60,318 bases of DNA, from NCBI GenBank assembly GCA_001789745.1, contig MGAN01000010.1, positions 1-60,318 on the forward strand, written 5' to 3'. This DNA comes from Candidatus Roizmanbacteria bacterium RIFCSPLOWO2_01_FULL_40_13 (GTDB taxonomy: Bacteria; Patescibacteriota; Microgenomatia; UBA1406; GWC2-37-13). Under the pieces are notes generated by a model, which ran no database searches, was not told where the DNA came from, and saw only the letters and a list, made by a program, of their open reading frames with translations. This document shows, in pieces, positions 1-8,531 of the stretch (within the stretch, counting starts at the first letter, position 1; each line of letters starts with the position of its first letter). Position numbers and translations under genes: made by a program.

Positions 1-91
1 AAGAGATTATGGGATAGTTTAAAAAACAAAATTTGTCATTTACAGACCCATTAATTGAAACATAAACTAAATTCAGCAGGAGCAATCAGGA

Positions 92-194
92 TATACTTCG
101 ATAACTTAAGATTTGAAACCGAGTCACTCAGTATATACTCATCTAATCCGCTTTTTCGCTCTGGCGAGCTGCAAATCGGAGTAAGATGAGTATA
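92..194. repeat. Family A palindromic element, copy A1 (MITE-like)
   Basis: A 103-bp element starting TATACTTCG and ending GAGTATA. The right half is a long imperfect hairpin: TATACTCATCTAATCCG pairs with CGGAGTAAGATGAGTATA, with an inner GCTC-TGGC-GAGC stem. Related copies lie at about 30215-30317, 51660-51726 (half) and 53057-53264 (interrupted). It lies 5 bp beyond the stop codon of the methyltransferase gene. The outer TATAC ends and TA target seen for related copies suggest a Tc1/IS630-like non-autonomous element; no transposase is present here. Confidence 0.75.
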
Positions 195-199
195 GTTAA

Positions 200-967
200 T
201 CAGTCTGATAATAGCCTGAGAAGTTTATGAGCTTTTGAGAGATGCCAATACCTATCGTAAAGTTTGTCAATCAGCGGTTTACCGGGGATTGAAGGGGCTT
301 TCTCCGGGTTTAAACTCAAGACAAACACGGCTTGTTTATTCTCGCCCAGCTTCTCTACTTTTCCTCCTCTGATAAATTGTCCGTCAAAATAATCATGATG
401 CCCAGACAGCTGGGAAAAACCATTTTTGTTAAAAAACTTCAGCCACCATTTTTTGGATTTTACTGTCTGATGTAAATTGATGCCGTCTACGATATGCGGA
501 ACGGAAGTGATGCTGGCAATAAAAAAACCTGCAGGTTCCAGATGATTTTTTACATTTTTCAGTAAAGCCGGCAGACCCTCGGTTTTTATATGTTCCATGA
601 CTTCCCAAGCGGTGACGGCGTCGAATTTTATCGGTTTGCCGTCCATTTGTACCGTAAATTTTTTGCTTATATCACAAGTAAAAAGAAAGTCCGGAATTTG
701 TGCCCAGGCTGCACGCTTGAATTTTTTTGACCAATCGCTTCCTTCAAGACCTATGGCAAAGTGACCGTCGTCTATTATATCTTTGACAAAGTTACCGCCC
801 GCGCAACCTAAATCCAGCACTTTCAGCAAATGAGTCTGAGAAAAAAAACGGTATAAATTCAAATTGAACCGTCTATTGGCGGATTGGTCAAAACGGGTCC
901 CGAATGGAGTAAGATGTTCCGGAGAATTAAAGGCAATAGGAAATTTTGTTTTTAGTTTTATTTTCAT
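200..967 (-). CDS. Class I SAM-dependent methyltransferase
   Basis: The 255-residue product has a Rossmann-type methyltransferase core: motif I VLDLGCAGGNF near residues 50-61, an acidic GLEGSD after strand 2, and FDAVTAWEVMEHI followed by HLEPAGFFIAS, typical of the Methyltransf_11/23 groups. No membrane segment is seen, so it should act in the cytosol. The acceptor cannot be read from sequence. It is the last gene of the long minus-strand glycan operon, 9 bp behind a GT4 glycosyltransferase, so methylation of a sugar or a lipid-linked glycan intermediate is the likeliest role. Confidence 0.8.
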   Translation of the reverse strand: MKIKLKTKFPIAFNSPEHLTPFGTRFDQSANRRFNLNLYRFFSQTHLLKVLDLGCAGGNFVKDIIDDGHFAIGLEGSDWSKKFKRAAWAQIPDFLFTCDISKKFTVQMDGKPIKFDAVTAWEVMEHIKTEGLPALLKNVKNHLEPAGFFIASITSVPHIVDGINLHQTVKSKKWWLKFFNKNGFSQLSGHHDYFDGQFIRGGKVEKLGENKQAVFVLSLNPEKAPSIPGKPLIDKLYDRYWHLSKAHKLLRLLSD

Positions 968-976
968 AGGCCTATT

Positions 977-2098
977 TTAAGACTCTGAATTTTTTTTGAT
1001 CAGAAAAGAGAATTTTTGTTTAAATATTTTATCGGAATATTTTTGCGCCTGCAAAAAAGCATTTTTTGACATTTTATTATATATTTTTTTGGGAAGCAAA
1101 ACAGCCCGCGAGACGGTTTTTTCAATGCCATTTTCATCAGGGTTAGATATATAAAACCCGTTTTTACCGTGAGTTACTATGTCTATTGCTCCGGGTATGC
1201 GCGTGGTAATGACAGGGAGACCGTAGCTCATAGCTTCGATTAGTACAGCGGGAAAAGTTTCAAATCGTGACGATAGGAGAATAAATTTACGTTTTGAATA
1301 GATTTTCTTTTTATCGTTTTCAAATTCATTGAGTTCGACATTTTTTGGGTATTTTTTTTGGAGTTGTTCAACAAATGCCCTTTGCGGTCCCGACCCGAAA
1401 AAAACAAATTTAATTCTTTCATGTATGCGAAATATCTTAGCTAAAGCGGTAACCAAAAGATCGAGCCCTTTTTGAAAATCAAATCGGCCGACAAAAAGGA
1501 ACTTACCCCGAAAGTCCGCTACATTCTGCTTGGGCATTTCCGCGCTCGACAAAAATGCGGGTATTTTAGAAATGTTTGGAGTAAATTTTTTTAAGTATTT
1601 TTCATCGTGGGAATTTAAGACGTGCACCTCTTTGACGAATCTTAACAGGTTAAAAGTGATAAGTCTGAAATAAAGGTTATGCAGTTTATTTTCGTAGAAT
1701 ACGGGAGCGTGAAAGCCAAATATTACCTTAGTTTTGCTGATTATAGAGATTAAGACAACTAATAAATCATTTAAAACAAAAGTACAGTTGAAATAAACAA
1801 TGTCATTTTTTTTAAACTCCCGGTAAAGCTTGGCTAACGAATTGCCGTCAGGAAGAAAGATTTGGGAAAAAAAGTTCAGGAAATGAAGCCTAAGCAATTT
1901 AGAAACGGCAAATTTCCGTCTTAATAATTTATCGCTCCATCTTTTGGGATCAGCCACGTCGCTGAAAACAATTGAGATATTAAACTCCTTTTTCAGCAGA
2001 TGGGTTATTTTGCCGACCCAGGTTTCAAATCCGGCGCCGTAGGCTAAATCAATCGGAGTATAAAATAACAAATTTATTTTTTTAGTTTTTCCAGCCAT
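977..2098 (-). CDS. GT4-family glycosyltransferase
   Basis: A 373-residue GT-B fold protein. The second Rossmann domain begins at KFLFVGRFDFQKGLDLLV, and the nucleotide-sugar-binding segment is SSRFETFPAVLIEAMSYGLPVITT, carrying the E-x7-E arrangement of GT4 retaining enzymes. The N-terminal part has the open acceptor domain with DLAYGAGFETW. It probably transfers a hexose or heptose from a nucleotide sugar to a lipid-linked glycan at the inner membrane face. Its start overlaps the end of the upstream GalE-like gene by 17 bp, indicating translational coupling. Donor and linkage are unknown. Confidence 0.85.
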   Translation of the reverse strand: MAGKTKKINLLFYTPIDLAYGAGFETWVGKITHLLKKEFNISIVFSDVADPKRWSDKLLRRKFAVSKLLRLHFLNFFSQIFLPDGNSLAKLYREFKKNDIVYFNCTFVLNDLLVVLISIISKTKVIFGFHAPVFYENKLHNLYFRLITFNLLRFVKEVHVLNSHDEKYLKKFTPNISKIPAFLSSAEMPKQNVADFRGKFLFVGRFDFQKGLDLLVTALAKIFRIHERIKFVFFGSGPQRAFVEQLQKKYPKNVELNEFENDKKKIYSKRKFILLSSRFETFPAVLIEAMSYGLPVITTRIPGAIDIVTHGKNGFYISNPDENGIEKTVSRAVLLPKKIYNKMSKNAFLQAQKYSDKIFKQKFSFLIKKNSES

Positions 2099-3104
2099 TG
2101 GGATGTTTTTTGTACCACTTCAAAAGGGAGTTAACGCTGTCCTTGATGGTTTTTTTTGGTTTCCAGTCGAGAATCTTTCCGGCTTTTTTGATCGAACTAA
2201 TAAGCCTTTCCGGATCCCCGATACGAGGTATTGTTTCTTTAACGCTGATTTTTTTGGCGGCTGCATTCTCGACCAGTCTTACGACTTCGAGTACCGAATT
2301 ACCCGTTCCTGTTCCCAGATTCAATATTTCACTCTTCCCATTTTTTTCTAAATAATCTAGTCCGACAATATGCGCTTCGTTGAGATCAACGACGTTGATA
2401 TAATCGCGAAGCGGTGTATTGTCCGGCGTATTTACCTTGGGGCAGTTGAGATAAAATTGCTCGATCCCCAAGGCTCCTCTAACCGCGTTCTGGACCAGCA
2501 GGGTTGAAGGTCTTTTTGAGTCGCCTATCAGGCCGTCGTCCGAGGCGCCACAGACATTGAAATATCTGAAAATCAGGTATCTGATTCCGAATAATCTGTA
2601 GTACCAGGTAATGATTTTTTCCGACATTAATTTTGATTCACCGTAGGGATTAATAGGTATTGTTGGGTGACTTTCATCGATTGGGACATATTGCGATTGA
2701 CCATACACTGAAGCAGACGAAGAAAATACAATATTTCTGATTGAACATTTGCTCATGTTTTCCAGTAAATTAAGAGTACCCAGTACATTATTTTTGAAAT
2801 ATTTTTGCGGGATTCGCATAGATTCGTCAACCAGACAAGAGGCGGCATAGTGAATTACACCGTCAAACGGGGGCTTGCCGATCCTTGACTCTTTTTCAAA
2901 TAAAATAGAGATATTTTCTTTAAGGTCCAATTCGTAATATCTGAATTGATCTTTACCGAATTGCTTTTGCAGAAGTTGAAGGGGATTTTTGAACCCAGTC
3001 GCAAAATTATCAATTCCTACAACCTTACAGCCTCGTGCAAGCAGCATATAGGTTGCAATCGAACCGATATATCCTCCAGCTCCGGTAATTAATATTTTTT
3101 TCAT
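2082..3104 (-). CDS. galE: UDP-glucose 4-epimerase-like SDR
   Basis: The 340-residue protein is an extended short-chain dehydrogenase. The NAD-binding GAGGYIGS lies at residues 8-15, the catalytic Ser is in SSSASVYG and the Tyr/Lys pair is in NPYGESK. RYFNVCGAS and the C-terminal GDPERLISS match GalE-type epimerases closely, and the length is typical (about 340). It interconverts UDP-glucose and UDP-galactose or the N-acetyl forms to supply donors for the surrounding glycosyltransferases. The start overlaps the preceding nucleotidyltransferase by 4 bp (ATGA type). Exact substrate is inferred. Confidence 0.85.
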   Translation of the reverse strand: MKKILITGAGGYIGSIATYMLLARGCKVVGIDNFATGFKNPLQLLQKQFGKDQFRYYELDLKENISILFEKESRIGKPPFDGVIHYAASCLVDESMRIPQKYFKNNVLGTLNLLENMSKCSIRNIVFSSSASVYGQSQYVPIDESHPTIPINPYGESKLMSEKIITWYYRLFGIRYLIFRYFNVCGASDDGLIGDSKRPSTLLVQNAVRGALGIEQFYLNCPKVNTPDNTPLRDYINVVDLNEAHIVGLDYLEKNGKSEILNLGTGTGNSVLEVVRLVENAAAKKISVKETIPRIGDPERLISSIKKAGKILDWKPKKTIKDSVNSLLKWYKKHPNGWKN

Positions 3105-3829
3105 TTTGATTTTTGATCTTTGATTTTTGCTATTAATTGATTATATCTTTCGGGTGTACCAATATCCATCATCAGCTCTTTGGTATGATATGCATATAAG
3201 GGAATTTTTTTGAGAAGCAGCGGAATAAAATCGTGTGCAAAATCAAACGGGACTTTTTCCGGCAAAAAGTCAAATACTTTTTCGTTTAAAATATATAGAC
3301 CGGCGCTATTTAGACCTGATTTTTTTGCATGCGGAGTTTTAATCCATTCGGTAATTTTTCTGTTTTTATCAACTGTTAACAAATCGCTATCTTCGGGATG
3401 CTTAGCCTGATGAACAGCTAAAGTAAAAAGCGAATTCTTATTTTTGTGAAAAGCCAGCATTTTTCGAAGATTAACCCGGATAAAAACATCTCCGTAAAGA
3501 ACAAAAAAATCATTCCTCAACACTTTTTTAAAATTATGCAAGGCCCCGGCAGATCCCAGAAGCAATGGGCCGCGATAACTTTTTTTCGTATCTTCCCGAC
3601 TATAGTTAATCTTAACCCCAAATTCATTCCCGTCAGCAAAATAACTGGTAATTCGCTCCGGGTAAGTATATAAGTTTATATAAATATCCTTGACGATGTT
3701 TTTTTTCAGAAGCAAAACATGATGTTCAAGTAGAGGTTTTCCGTCAACATCGAACATCACCTTGGGTAGATTTTTCGTCAAAGGATATAATCGTCTGCCT
3801 TTACCGGCAGATAATATAACCGCTTGCAT
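3101..3829 (-). CDS. hddC: Sugar-1-phosphate nucleotidyltransferase, HddC-like
   Basis: From the Met at 3829 the product is 242 residues and begins with the nucleotidyltransferase signature LSAGKGRRLYPLT, followed by KVMFDVDGKPLLEH, FVLYGDVFIRV and a late MMDIGTPERY. An in-frame extension 48 codons upstream exists but is built from a palindromic repeat (3852-3972), so I reject it. Together with GmhA, HddA and GmhB in the same operon it most likely makes GDP-D-glycero-D-manno-heptose from the alpha-1-phosphate. A mannose- or glucose-1-phosphate substrate cannot be excluded from sequence alone. Confidence 0.75.
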   Translation of the reverse strand: MQAVILSAGKGRRLYPLTKNLPKVMFDVDGKPLLEHHVLLLKKNIVKDIYINLYTYPERITSYFADGNEFGVKINYSREDTKKSYRGPLLLGSAGALHNFKKVLRNDFFVLYGDVFIRVNLRKMLAFHKNKNSLFTLAVHQAKHPEDSDLLTVDKNRKITEWIKTPHAKKSGLNSAGLYILNEKVFDFLPEKVPFDFAHDFIPLLLKKIPLYAYHTKELMMDIGTPERYNQLIAKIKDQKSK

Positions 3830-3851
3830 AAATTTATTAGATAATTGAAGG

Positions 3852-3972
3852 TGGGTCATTAATTCATCTTCCCTAGCAAAGCTATAAGCGAGGGATCTCG
3901 TAACCGCCAAGATCCTTCGACTGTCCCGCCTTTGGCGGGATCGCTCAGGATGAACGTGGGAATTATGACCCA
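3852..3972. repeat. Family G small element, copy G1
   Basis: Inverted ends TGGGTCATTAATTC (left) and GAATTATGACCCA (right) bracket about 120 bp that contains the inner hairpin GATCCCGCC-AAA-GGCGGGATC. A second element with the similar end GGGACATAATT lies at 59443-59554. It sits upstream of hddC and supplies a spurious N-terminal reading frame to it. Confidence 0.6.
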
Positions 3973-3995
3973 TGTTCAGTTAATTATAGTTGATT

Positions 3996-4742
3996 TCAAA
4001 TTCTCCGTTTAAAGCTACTACCTTCGTTGAGAGTTAAATTTTGGAGTGAAACCCCGTTCCAGTTTTTGAAAATGGTCAGCGCCCCGGCATCTCGTAGCTG
4101 TTTCCAAACAATTTCATTATCATATATCGGCATGCCGATGGCTAATGATCCGGCCGCTACAGCCGCTGCTATACCTTTTGGTGAGTCCTCAAAAACCAAC
4201 TGTTCCGAAGGATGGATTTTCATTCTTTCGGCAGTTGTCAAAAAGACGTCAGGATGTGGTTTTAGTTTGTCCACATCTTCTCTAAGGATGATTCTGTTAG
4301 GATTAATTAAATCAAGTAGTCCTGACTTTTTTAAAACAGTTCTTGCTTCACCCCTTGGTGTAAGGGAACCAATAGCAACCGTTAAATCCTTTTGTCGAAA
4401 AACCTCGTCTAAAAAATCACTAAAACCGTCACGTGGTCTAAAGTCAGTCCAGTCTTGAAGTAGCTGGTTATATGCTGCGAGGTCAGCAGCGACCAAATCA
4501 GCAACGGAAACTTTTTTGTTACTTAACTCAAAGATTTCTTGTGCGATCGCTTCTCGCGGTCCACCGATAAAGTGTGGAAGCAAAGTTACGATTTTTCCGA
4601 TTTGATCAAGTTCGGGAAGGACTAAACCTACACTTTTAGCAATCGATAAATGGGCGTGGTGATGAACAGGTTCAAGATTAATAATAGTGCCTTCAAGATC
4701 AAATGCCAACCCCCGAATATTTCTCCCACCCAAAATCAGCAT
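3996..4742 (-). CDS. HAD-superfamily phosphatase, beta-phosphoglucomutase-like
   Basis: A 248-residue HAD subfamily I protein. Motif I is FDLEGT at the N-terminus (the usual second Asp of DxDGT is Glu here), motif II is AIGSLTPRG, motif III K is in KLKPHPDVFL, and motif IV is VFEDSPKGIAAAVAAG. The helical cap follows motif I, as in phosphoglucomutase/phosphatase members. It sits between the nucleotidyltransferase and gmhB. The D-to-E change could shift the enzyme toward phosphatase or phosphotransferase chemistry; the substrate is presumably a sugar phosphate of the local glycan pathway. Confidence 0.7.
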   Translation of the reverse strand: MLILGGRNIRGLAFDLEGTIINLEPVHHHAHLSIAKSVGLVLPELDQIGKIVTLLPHFIGGPREAIAQEIFELSNKKVSVADLVAADLAAYNQLLQDWTDFRPRDGFSDFLDEVFRQKDLTVAIGSLTPRGEARTVLKKSGLLDLINPNRIILREDVDKLKPHPDVFLTTAERMKIHPSEQLVFEDSPKGIAAAVAAGSLAIGMPIYDNEIVWKQLRDAGALTIFKNWNGVSLQNLTLNEGSSFKRRI

Positions 4743-4772
4743 AAGATAGAAATTATATATTAAGCAGACAGC

Positions 4773-5342
4773 TTAAACAACATTTGAGGCCTGAAGCAAG
4801 TCAGCAACGACTTTATCTGGTTTGGCATTAAATCTACCATCATTTCCTTTATAACCCGTAAGAACCAGGATACTTCGGATATGAGCGTTAAAGGCCGTTT
4901 GGAGATCTGTAGTTGAGTCGCCGATAAAATATGATCTTTTCAAGGAAATGTTAAAATCTTGGACAGCTTTAATTATCAAACTGATATTCGGTTTTCTATC
5001 AGAACAGTCCTTTCTATATTTTGGCAAGTTGGCTTTCGGATGATGAGGACAGTAGTAAACTGCGTCGATTATTGCACCTTTATTTTTTAGTCTTCTTAAG
5101 AGTTCTTGATTAATCTCTTCAAGTTCCGATTCGCTAATCCAGCCTCGGGCAACGACAGGTTGATTGGTGATGACGATTACCAAATAACCATTTCGTTTGA
5201 ATTTTTTTATCGCTTTGGCAACATGAGGTAAAAGCCTAATTTGATTGATATTTCTTAAGTTGTCAACTTCTTTATTGATTATCCCGTCCCGATCTAAAAA
5301 GACCGCCTTCCTTTTTTTTTCTTTTTTTGGTTTATCGTCCAT
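4773..5342 (-). CDS. gmhB: D-glycero-D-manno-heptose-1,7-bisphosphate 7-phosphatase
   Basis: A 189-residue HAD-IIIA phosphatase. Motif I is FLDRDGIIN (DxDG), motif II is VIVITNQPVVARG, the structural zinc-type CPHHP segment is at about residue 100, and KPNISLIIKA plus FIGDSTTDLQTA complete the site. This is the typical GmhB/histidinol-phosphatase layout and length. It removes the 7-phosphate so that the 1-phosphate can be nucleotide-activated. Its start overlaps the end of gmhA by 49 bp, and the N-terminal residues are Lys-rich; no later Met is available before motif I. Confidence 0.8.
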   Translation of the reverse strand: MDDKPKKEKKRKAVFLDRDGIINKEVDNLRNINQIRLLPHVAKAIKKFKRNGYLVIVITNQPVVARGWISESELEEINQELLRRLKNKGAIIDAVYYCPHHPKANLPKYRKDCSDRKPNISLIIKAVQDFNISLKRSYFIGDSTTDLQTAFNAHIRSILVLTGYKGNDGRFNAKPDKVVADLLQASNVV

Positions 5343-5923
5343 AAATGATTGAAATAATCCTTGAAATAGTTGGTCATCAGATGAAGAATTGCACCATGCA
5401 CGCTTTCCACTACGCCATATTCTCCCTTTAAGGTCCGGACTAAAATTTTGGCATCAGCCAACTCATGAAGTTTTCCTCCGTCGAAACCCGATATGCCGAT
5501 CACGGGAATTTTATTTTTTTTAGCTAACTTTACTGCCTCAATTACATTAGTTGACGCGCCGCTGCTTGAAATGGCTATTACTATATCGCTGTCATGAAGA
5601 TAATTTTGCAGAGGGCCTGCAAAGACTTGATCAAATCCGATATCGTTTGCCCATGCGGTCAATTCCTCTTCCGTTGTAGGCAGACGTATAGCTTGGAAGC
5701 GCCTTGAATGATCATCAAGATGATGGCTGAACACCGTCTTGTTAAAATCACTTACCCAGTGTGTTGCCAGCGCCAGGGATCCGCCATTGCCAAAGACATA
5801 GATTCTTCCGTCGCGTTCATACACCGCCTCAAGCAAATTTAAAGACTTAGTGATTTCGTTAACCGGTAAATTATTTAACGCCGTTTGAACTTTTTTAGAA
5901 AATTCTACGATGTAGTTACTCAT
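5294..5923 (-). CDS. gmhA: Sedoheptulose-7-phosphate isomerase (SIS domain)
   Basis: The 209-residue protein is a single SIS-domain isomerase: GNGGSLALATHWVSDF near residues 46-61 and IVIAISSSGASTNVIEAV in the middle match GmhA, with ESVHGAILHLM near the C-terminus providing the conserved His region. It converts sedoheptulose 7-phosphate to D-glycero-D-manno-heptose 7-phosphate, the first committed step of heptose synthesis. It lies between hddA and gmhB, the order expected for a heptose module. Confidence 0.85.
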   Translation of the reverse strand: MSNYIVEFSKKVQTALNNLPVNEITKSLNLLEAVYERDGRIYVFGNGGSLALATHWVSDFNKTVFSHHLDDHSRRFQAIRLPTTEEELTAWANDIGFDQVFAGPLQNYLHDSDIVIAISSSGASTNVIEAVKLAKKNKIPVIGISGFDGGKLHELADAKILVRTLKGEYGVVESVHGAILHLMTNYFKDYFNHLWTINQKKKKKGRRSF

Positions 5924-5945
5924 GCTTTAGTTAGTTTTTACTAAT

Positions 5946-6950
5946 TTACCTTTCCGAGTTAAAGATAATTTCAGCTCCGGACTGGACAAAACGAATGGGA
6001 ACTTCTTTAAAGCCAGAGAGCTTGTGACTTTTCGCAACCTTTTTTACCGCTTGCCGAATAGCATTTTTTTTATCTACAGGAGTCAGGAAAGATATGCAGC
6101 CTCCGCCGCCTGCACCATGTATTTTGCCTCCCCAAGCACCATTGTTAATTCCAGCTTTATATAATTGGTCGATAAAGCCGCTTGATATTTTTGAAGCCAG
6201 ACTTTTTTTCCGAAGCCAGCCCTGATGGAGCATTTTGCCCATCTCTTTAAAATTACCTGATTCCAATAGCGTCTTAAACTCAAACACGCTATCTGCCATT
6301 TGCTTTAAAGTGAACATTTTTTTATTTATATTTACTTTTTGCTCTTTTAGAACAGAGGATGCGTCTCGTGTAATACCGGTGAAAAAAACCAATAAATGGT
6401 TCTCAAATTCCAAGCGGATTTTATAATCAAGATAGACCGGTATTATATTTACAGAATCATCACGTTTAAATTCAAAGATATTGATCCCTCCAAAAGTTGC
6501 GGCGTATTGGTCTTGTTTACCGATTGGTTCACCGACCAAATCAATCTCCAGACGACAGCTTGACTCGGCTGCCTCAAAAGACTTTATTTTTTTACCCTGC
6601 AAGGCATTTAAAGCCATCAATAATGCCACGGAAAAACTTGATGAAGAACCGAGACCGGTTTTTGCCGGTAAGTCTCCGAATGAGGCAATTTCTATACCCT
6701 TTTTTAGCTTAAGATCAAGAAGGGCAGCTTTAATACGCGTATGCTGCAGTTGATCCGGTCTGTCTACTGTTTCGGAAATTTTGTAGCGGGCGGAAATTTT
6801 GGGGATAAGAGGTGTTTTATTGACAACGACATAGATATATTTGTCGACGGTAGTAGATAAAACACGGCCAGTATAGCGGCGATAAAAATCCGGCAGGTCT
6901 GTTCCGCCGCCTACAAAACTAATTCTTAAAGGGGCGCGGACAACAATCAT
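5946..6950 (-). CDS. hddA: D-glycero-alpha-D-manno-heptose 7-phosphate kinase (GHMP family)
   Basis: The 334-residue GHMP kinase starts VVRAPLRISFVGGGTDLP, has the ATP-binding loop TGLGSSSSFSVALL and the C-terminal GGKIHGAGGGGCISFL. This N-terminus and length match HddA rather than galactokinase or mevalonate kinase. It phosphorylates the heptose 7-phosphate at C1 (alpha), which points to the GDP branch of the heptose pathway rather than the ADP-heptose (HldE) branch. It is preceded by a GT4 gene 5 bp away and followed by gmhA. Confidence 0.82.
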   Translation of the reverse strand: MIVVRAPLRISFVGGGTDLPDFYRRYTGRVLSTTVDKYIYVVVNKTPLIPKISARYKISETVDRPDQLQHTRIKAALLDLKLKKGIEIASFGDLPAKTGLGSSSSFSVALLMALNALQGKKIKSFEAAESSCRLEIDLVGEPIGKQDQYAATFGGINIFEFKRDDSVNIIPVYLDYKIRLEFENHLLVFFTGITRDASSVLKEQKVNINKKMFTLKQMADSVFEFKTLLESGNFKEMGKMLHQGWLRKKSLASKISSGFIDQLYKAGINNGAWGGKIHGAGGGGCISFLTPVDKKNAIRQAVKKVAKSHKLSGFKEVPIRFVQSGAEIIFNSER

Positions 6951-6955
6951 AATTT

Positions 6956-8200
6956 TTAATTTAATTTTATCATTCTATTAATTATATTGAATTCTTTTTC
7001 TGCAATTATACTCCAGTCGAACTTATTTGCTAGTTGATAAGCTTCTTTTGCCAATATGGTTTTTTGCCGGGCGGGAAATTGGAAAAATTCGAGTATTTTT
7101 TGCACGACTCTTTCTTTATTCCCATTCTCGGCTATAAGAAACGGTTTATCGGTTAATCCCTCCTTTAACTGGGAATCGACAACCTTCATATTATAAATAA
7201 TTACGGGTAATTTTTGTGCCAGTCCTTCAAGGATTCCAATAACGGGAAAAAGCGGCTCATAGCGGGCAAGATGCAGAAAAATCTGGCTCCGGCTTAAAAT
7301 CTTTTGTTTTTTGGATTCCGAAACGGCGCCAAAGAATGTCACGTTTTTTTTTAATTTCAACTTGGATATCCTATCCAGTAGGGCAAGTTTGGTAACTTCA
7401 TCTACTTGACCGGCCAAAGCGAGCTTGGCTATTGGCAATTTTTTAACAAGCATCGACCAGATATCAAGAAGCTCAAATACTCCTTTTTGCACGGTCAGCC
7501 GGCCCACATATACTCCCAAAAAGCTCTTTTTTACAGCCTTAATTTTTTTGGGTATGGTTACTCCTGAAAGAGTATAATCAATAGTATCTTTTTTATAAAA
7601 AACCCTTAACTTATCCACCAAATCAGGGCTGACGGTAAATACATAATCGATTAGACGGATGGATTTTTTGATTAAAAATGAGCTTTGTATGGTGGCATAG
7701 ATCGTAAACAGGCTTCTGATGAAATTTATTCCGCTTTTCCGAAGAGTACGGTAATAATTAATCGCACCTTCTCCGGGTATCTCGAAATTAAGGATGTCAA
7801 CGACCAGTTTGATTTTCGGAAACTGAAGTTTCAAGAGAATTGAGGGAAAATAGATATGGACGAATTCGCCGATTGGTACATATAATACTTTGGGTTGATA
7901 ATCTCTGATAAGACGTCTTGCAGATAAATACAAAATAATGCCAGCAAATATATTTTCCAAAGTAAACCAGAATAAAAAAAACCTCTTTTCCAGAAATTTT
8001 AAAAAAGCAGGAGTTTGATAATGATAAAGTTGATGTTTGGCAACAGCGTCAGAGTAAATACTCGGTTGATTGTCCATAATTATAAACCTGATGCTGTTGG
8101 GAATATATTTAAAAAATTCTCTTAACCTGATATAACCGCCGGCGTTTTTGGAAAGATATGTCTGGTGCCAGGTTAAGATTAGCAGGTCGATCTTTTTCAT
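6956..8200 (-). CDS. GT4-family glycosyltransferase
   Basis: A 414-residue GT-B enzyme. The donor domain starts FLGVYVGRLTVQKGVFELLDIW and has VTFFGAVSESKKQKILSRS and PLFPVIGILEGLAQKLPVII, the last being the E-containing donor-binding helix of GT4. The N-terminal domain contains several hydrophobic stretches (AGIILYLSARRL) consistent with membrane association. It probably adds a sugar to a polyprenyl-linked glycan; its position next to the heptose genes makes a heptosyl donor plausible but unproven. Confidence 0.8.
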   Translation of the reverse strand: MKKIDLLILTWHQTYLSKNAGGYIRLREFFKYIPNSIRFIIMDNQPSIYSDAVAKHQLYHYQTPAFLKFLEKRFFLFWFTLENIFAGIILYLSARRLIRDYQPKVLYVPIGEFVHIYFPSILLKLQFPKIKLVVDILNFEIPGEGAINYYRTLRKSGINFIRSLFTIYATIQSSFLIKKSIRLIDYVFTVSPDLVDKLRVFYKKDTIDYTLSGVTIPKKIKAVKKSFLGVYVGRLTVQKGVFELLDIWSMLVKKLPIAKLALAGQVDEVTKLALLDRISKLKLKKNVTFFGAVSESKKQKILSRSQIFLHLARYEPLFPVIGILEGLAQKLPVIIYNMKVVDSQLKEGLTDKPFLIAENGNKERVVQKILEFFQFPARQKTILAKEAYQLANKFDWSIIAEKEFNIINRMIKLN

Positions 8201-8217
8201 TCAAATTTATCAAGTAT

Positions 8218-8340
8218 CTATTTTCCGATTTTTCTACTTTTTTTACCCAGATTTAATACTAAAGCGAAAGCAATAATAGTTAGAAGCGCTAGGACAAAAA
8301 CATTGTTTGTCAAATTGATCCAAAATTCTCGAAATTCCAT
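8218..8340 (-). CDS. Very small single-pass membrane protein
   Basis: A 40-residue open frame begins with Met at 8340: a short polar N-terminus, a hydrophobic core NVFVLALLTIIAFALVLNL and a basic tail KKSRKIGK, i.e. one transmembrane segment with positive-inside topology. It follows another tiny membrane gene by 5 bp and precedes the GT4 gene by 17 bp, so it looks co-transcribed. No family is recognised; the tidy start, stop and spacing support a real gene. Confidence 0.45.
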   Translation of the reverse strand: MEFREFWINLTNNVFVLALLTIIAFALVLNLGKKSRKIGK

Positions 8341-8345
8341 ATCTT

Positions 8346-8531
8346 TCAATTTAAAACTTTTAATGACATCAACAAAAAAAGTATACCAACGATTAAATAT
8401 TTAATCAACTCTATAACCGATAAAAAATTTACAACTGCCGGAGAAATTAAAGCAGCTCCAAAAAATAGCACCGCCATATTTGAAAAAAATTGAGAAAGGG
8501 ACTTTTTCTGATCTAATGATAAATCTAGCAT
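8346..8531 (-). CDS. Small two-helix membrane protein
   Basis: A 61-residue protein with a charged start (LSLDQKKSLSQFF) and two hydrophobic helices, SNMAVLFFGAALISPAVVNFL and IKYLIVGILFLLMSLKVL. Its Met codon overlaps the stop region of the deoxysugar aminotransferase-like gene, so it is translationally coupled. Function unknown; small membrane proteins of this shape can act as subunits or stabilisers of glycosyltransferase complexes, but nothing here proves that. Confidence 0.5.
   Translation of the reverse strand: MLDLSLDQKKSLSQFFSNMAVLFFGAALISPAVVNFLSVIELIKYLIVGILFLLMSLKVLN

Noticed and set aside
2098-2355. Plus-strand reading frames over galE and many similar ones
   Set aside because: They are antisense shadows of well-supported genes without domains of their own.
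3830-3973. A longer start for the HddC-like gene
   Set aside because: The extra 48 codons are encoded by the family G element; the nucleotidyltransferase signature starts at 3829.
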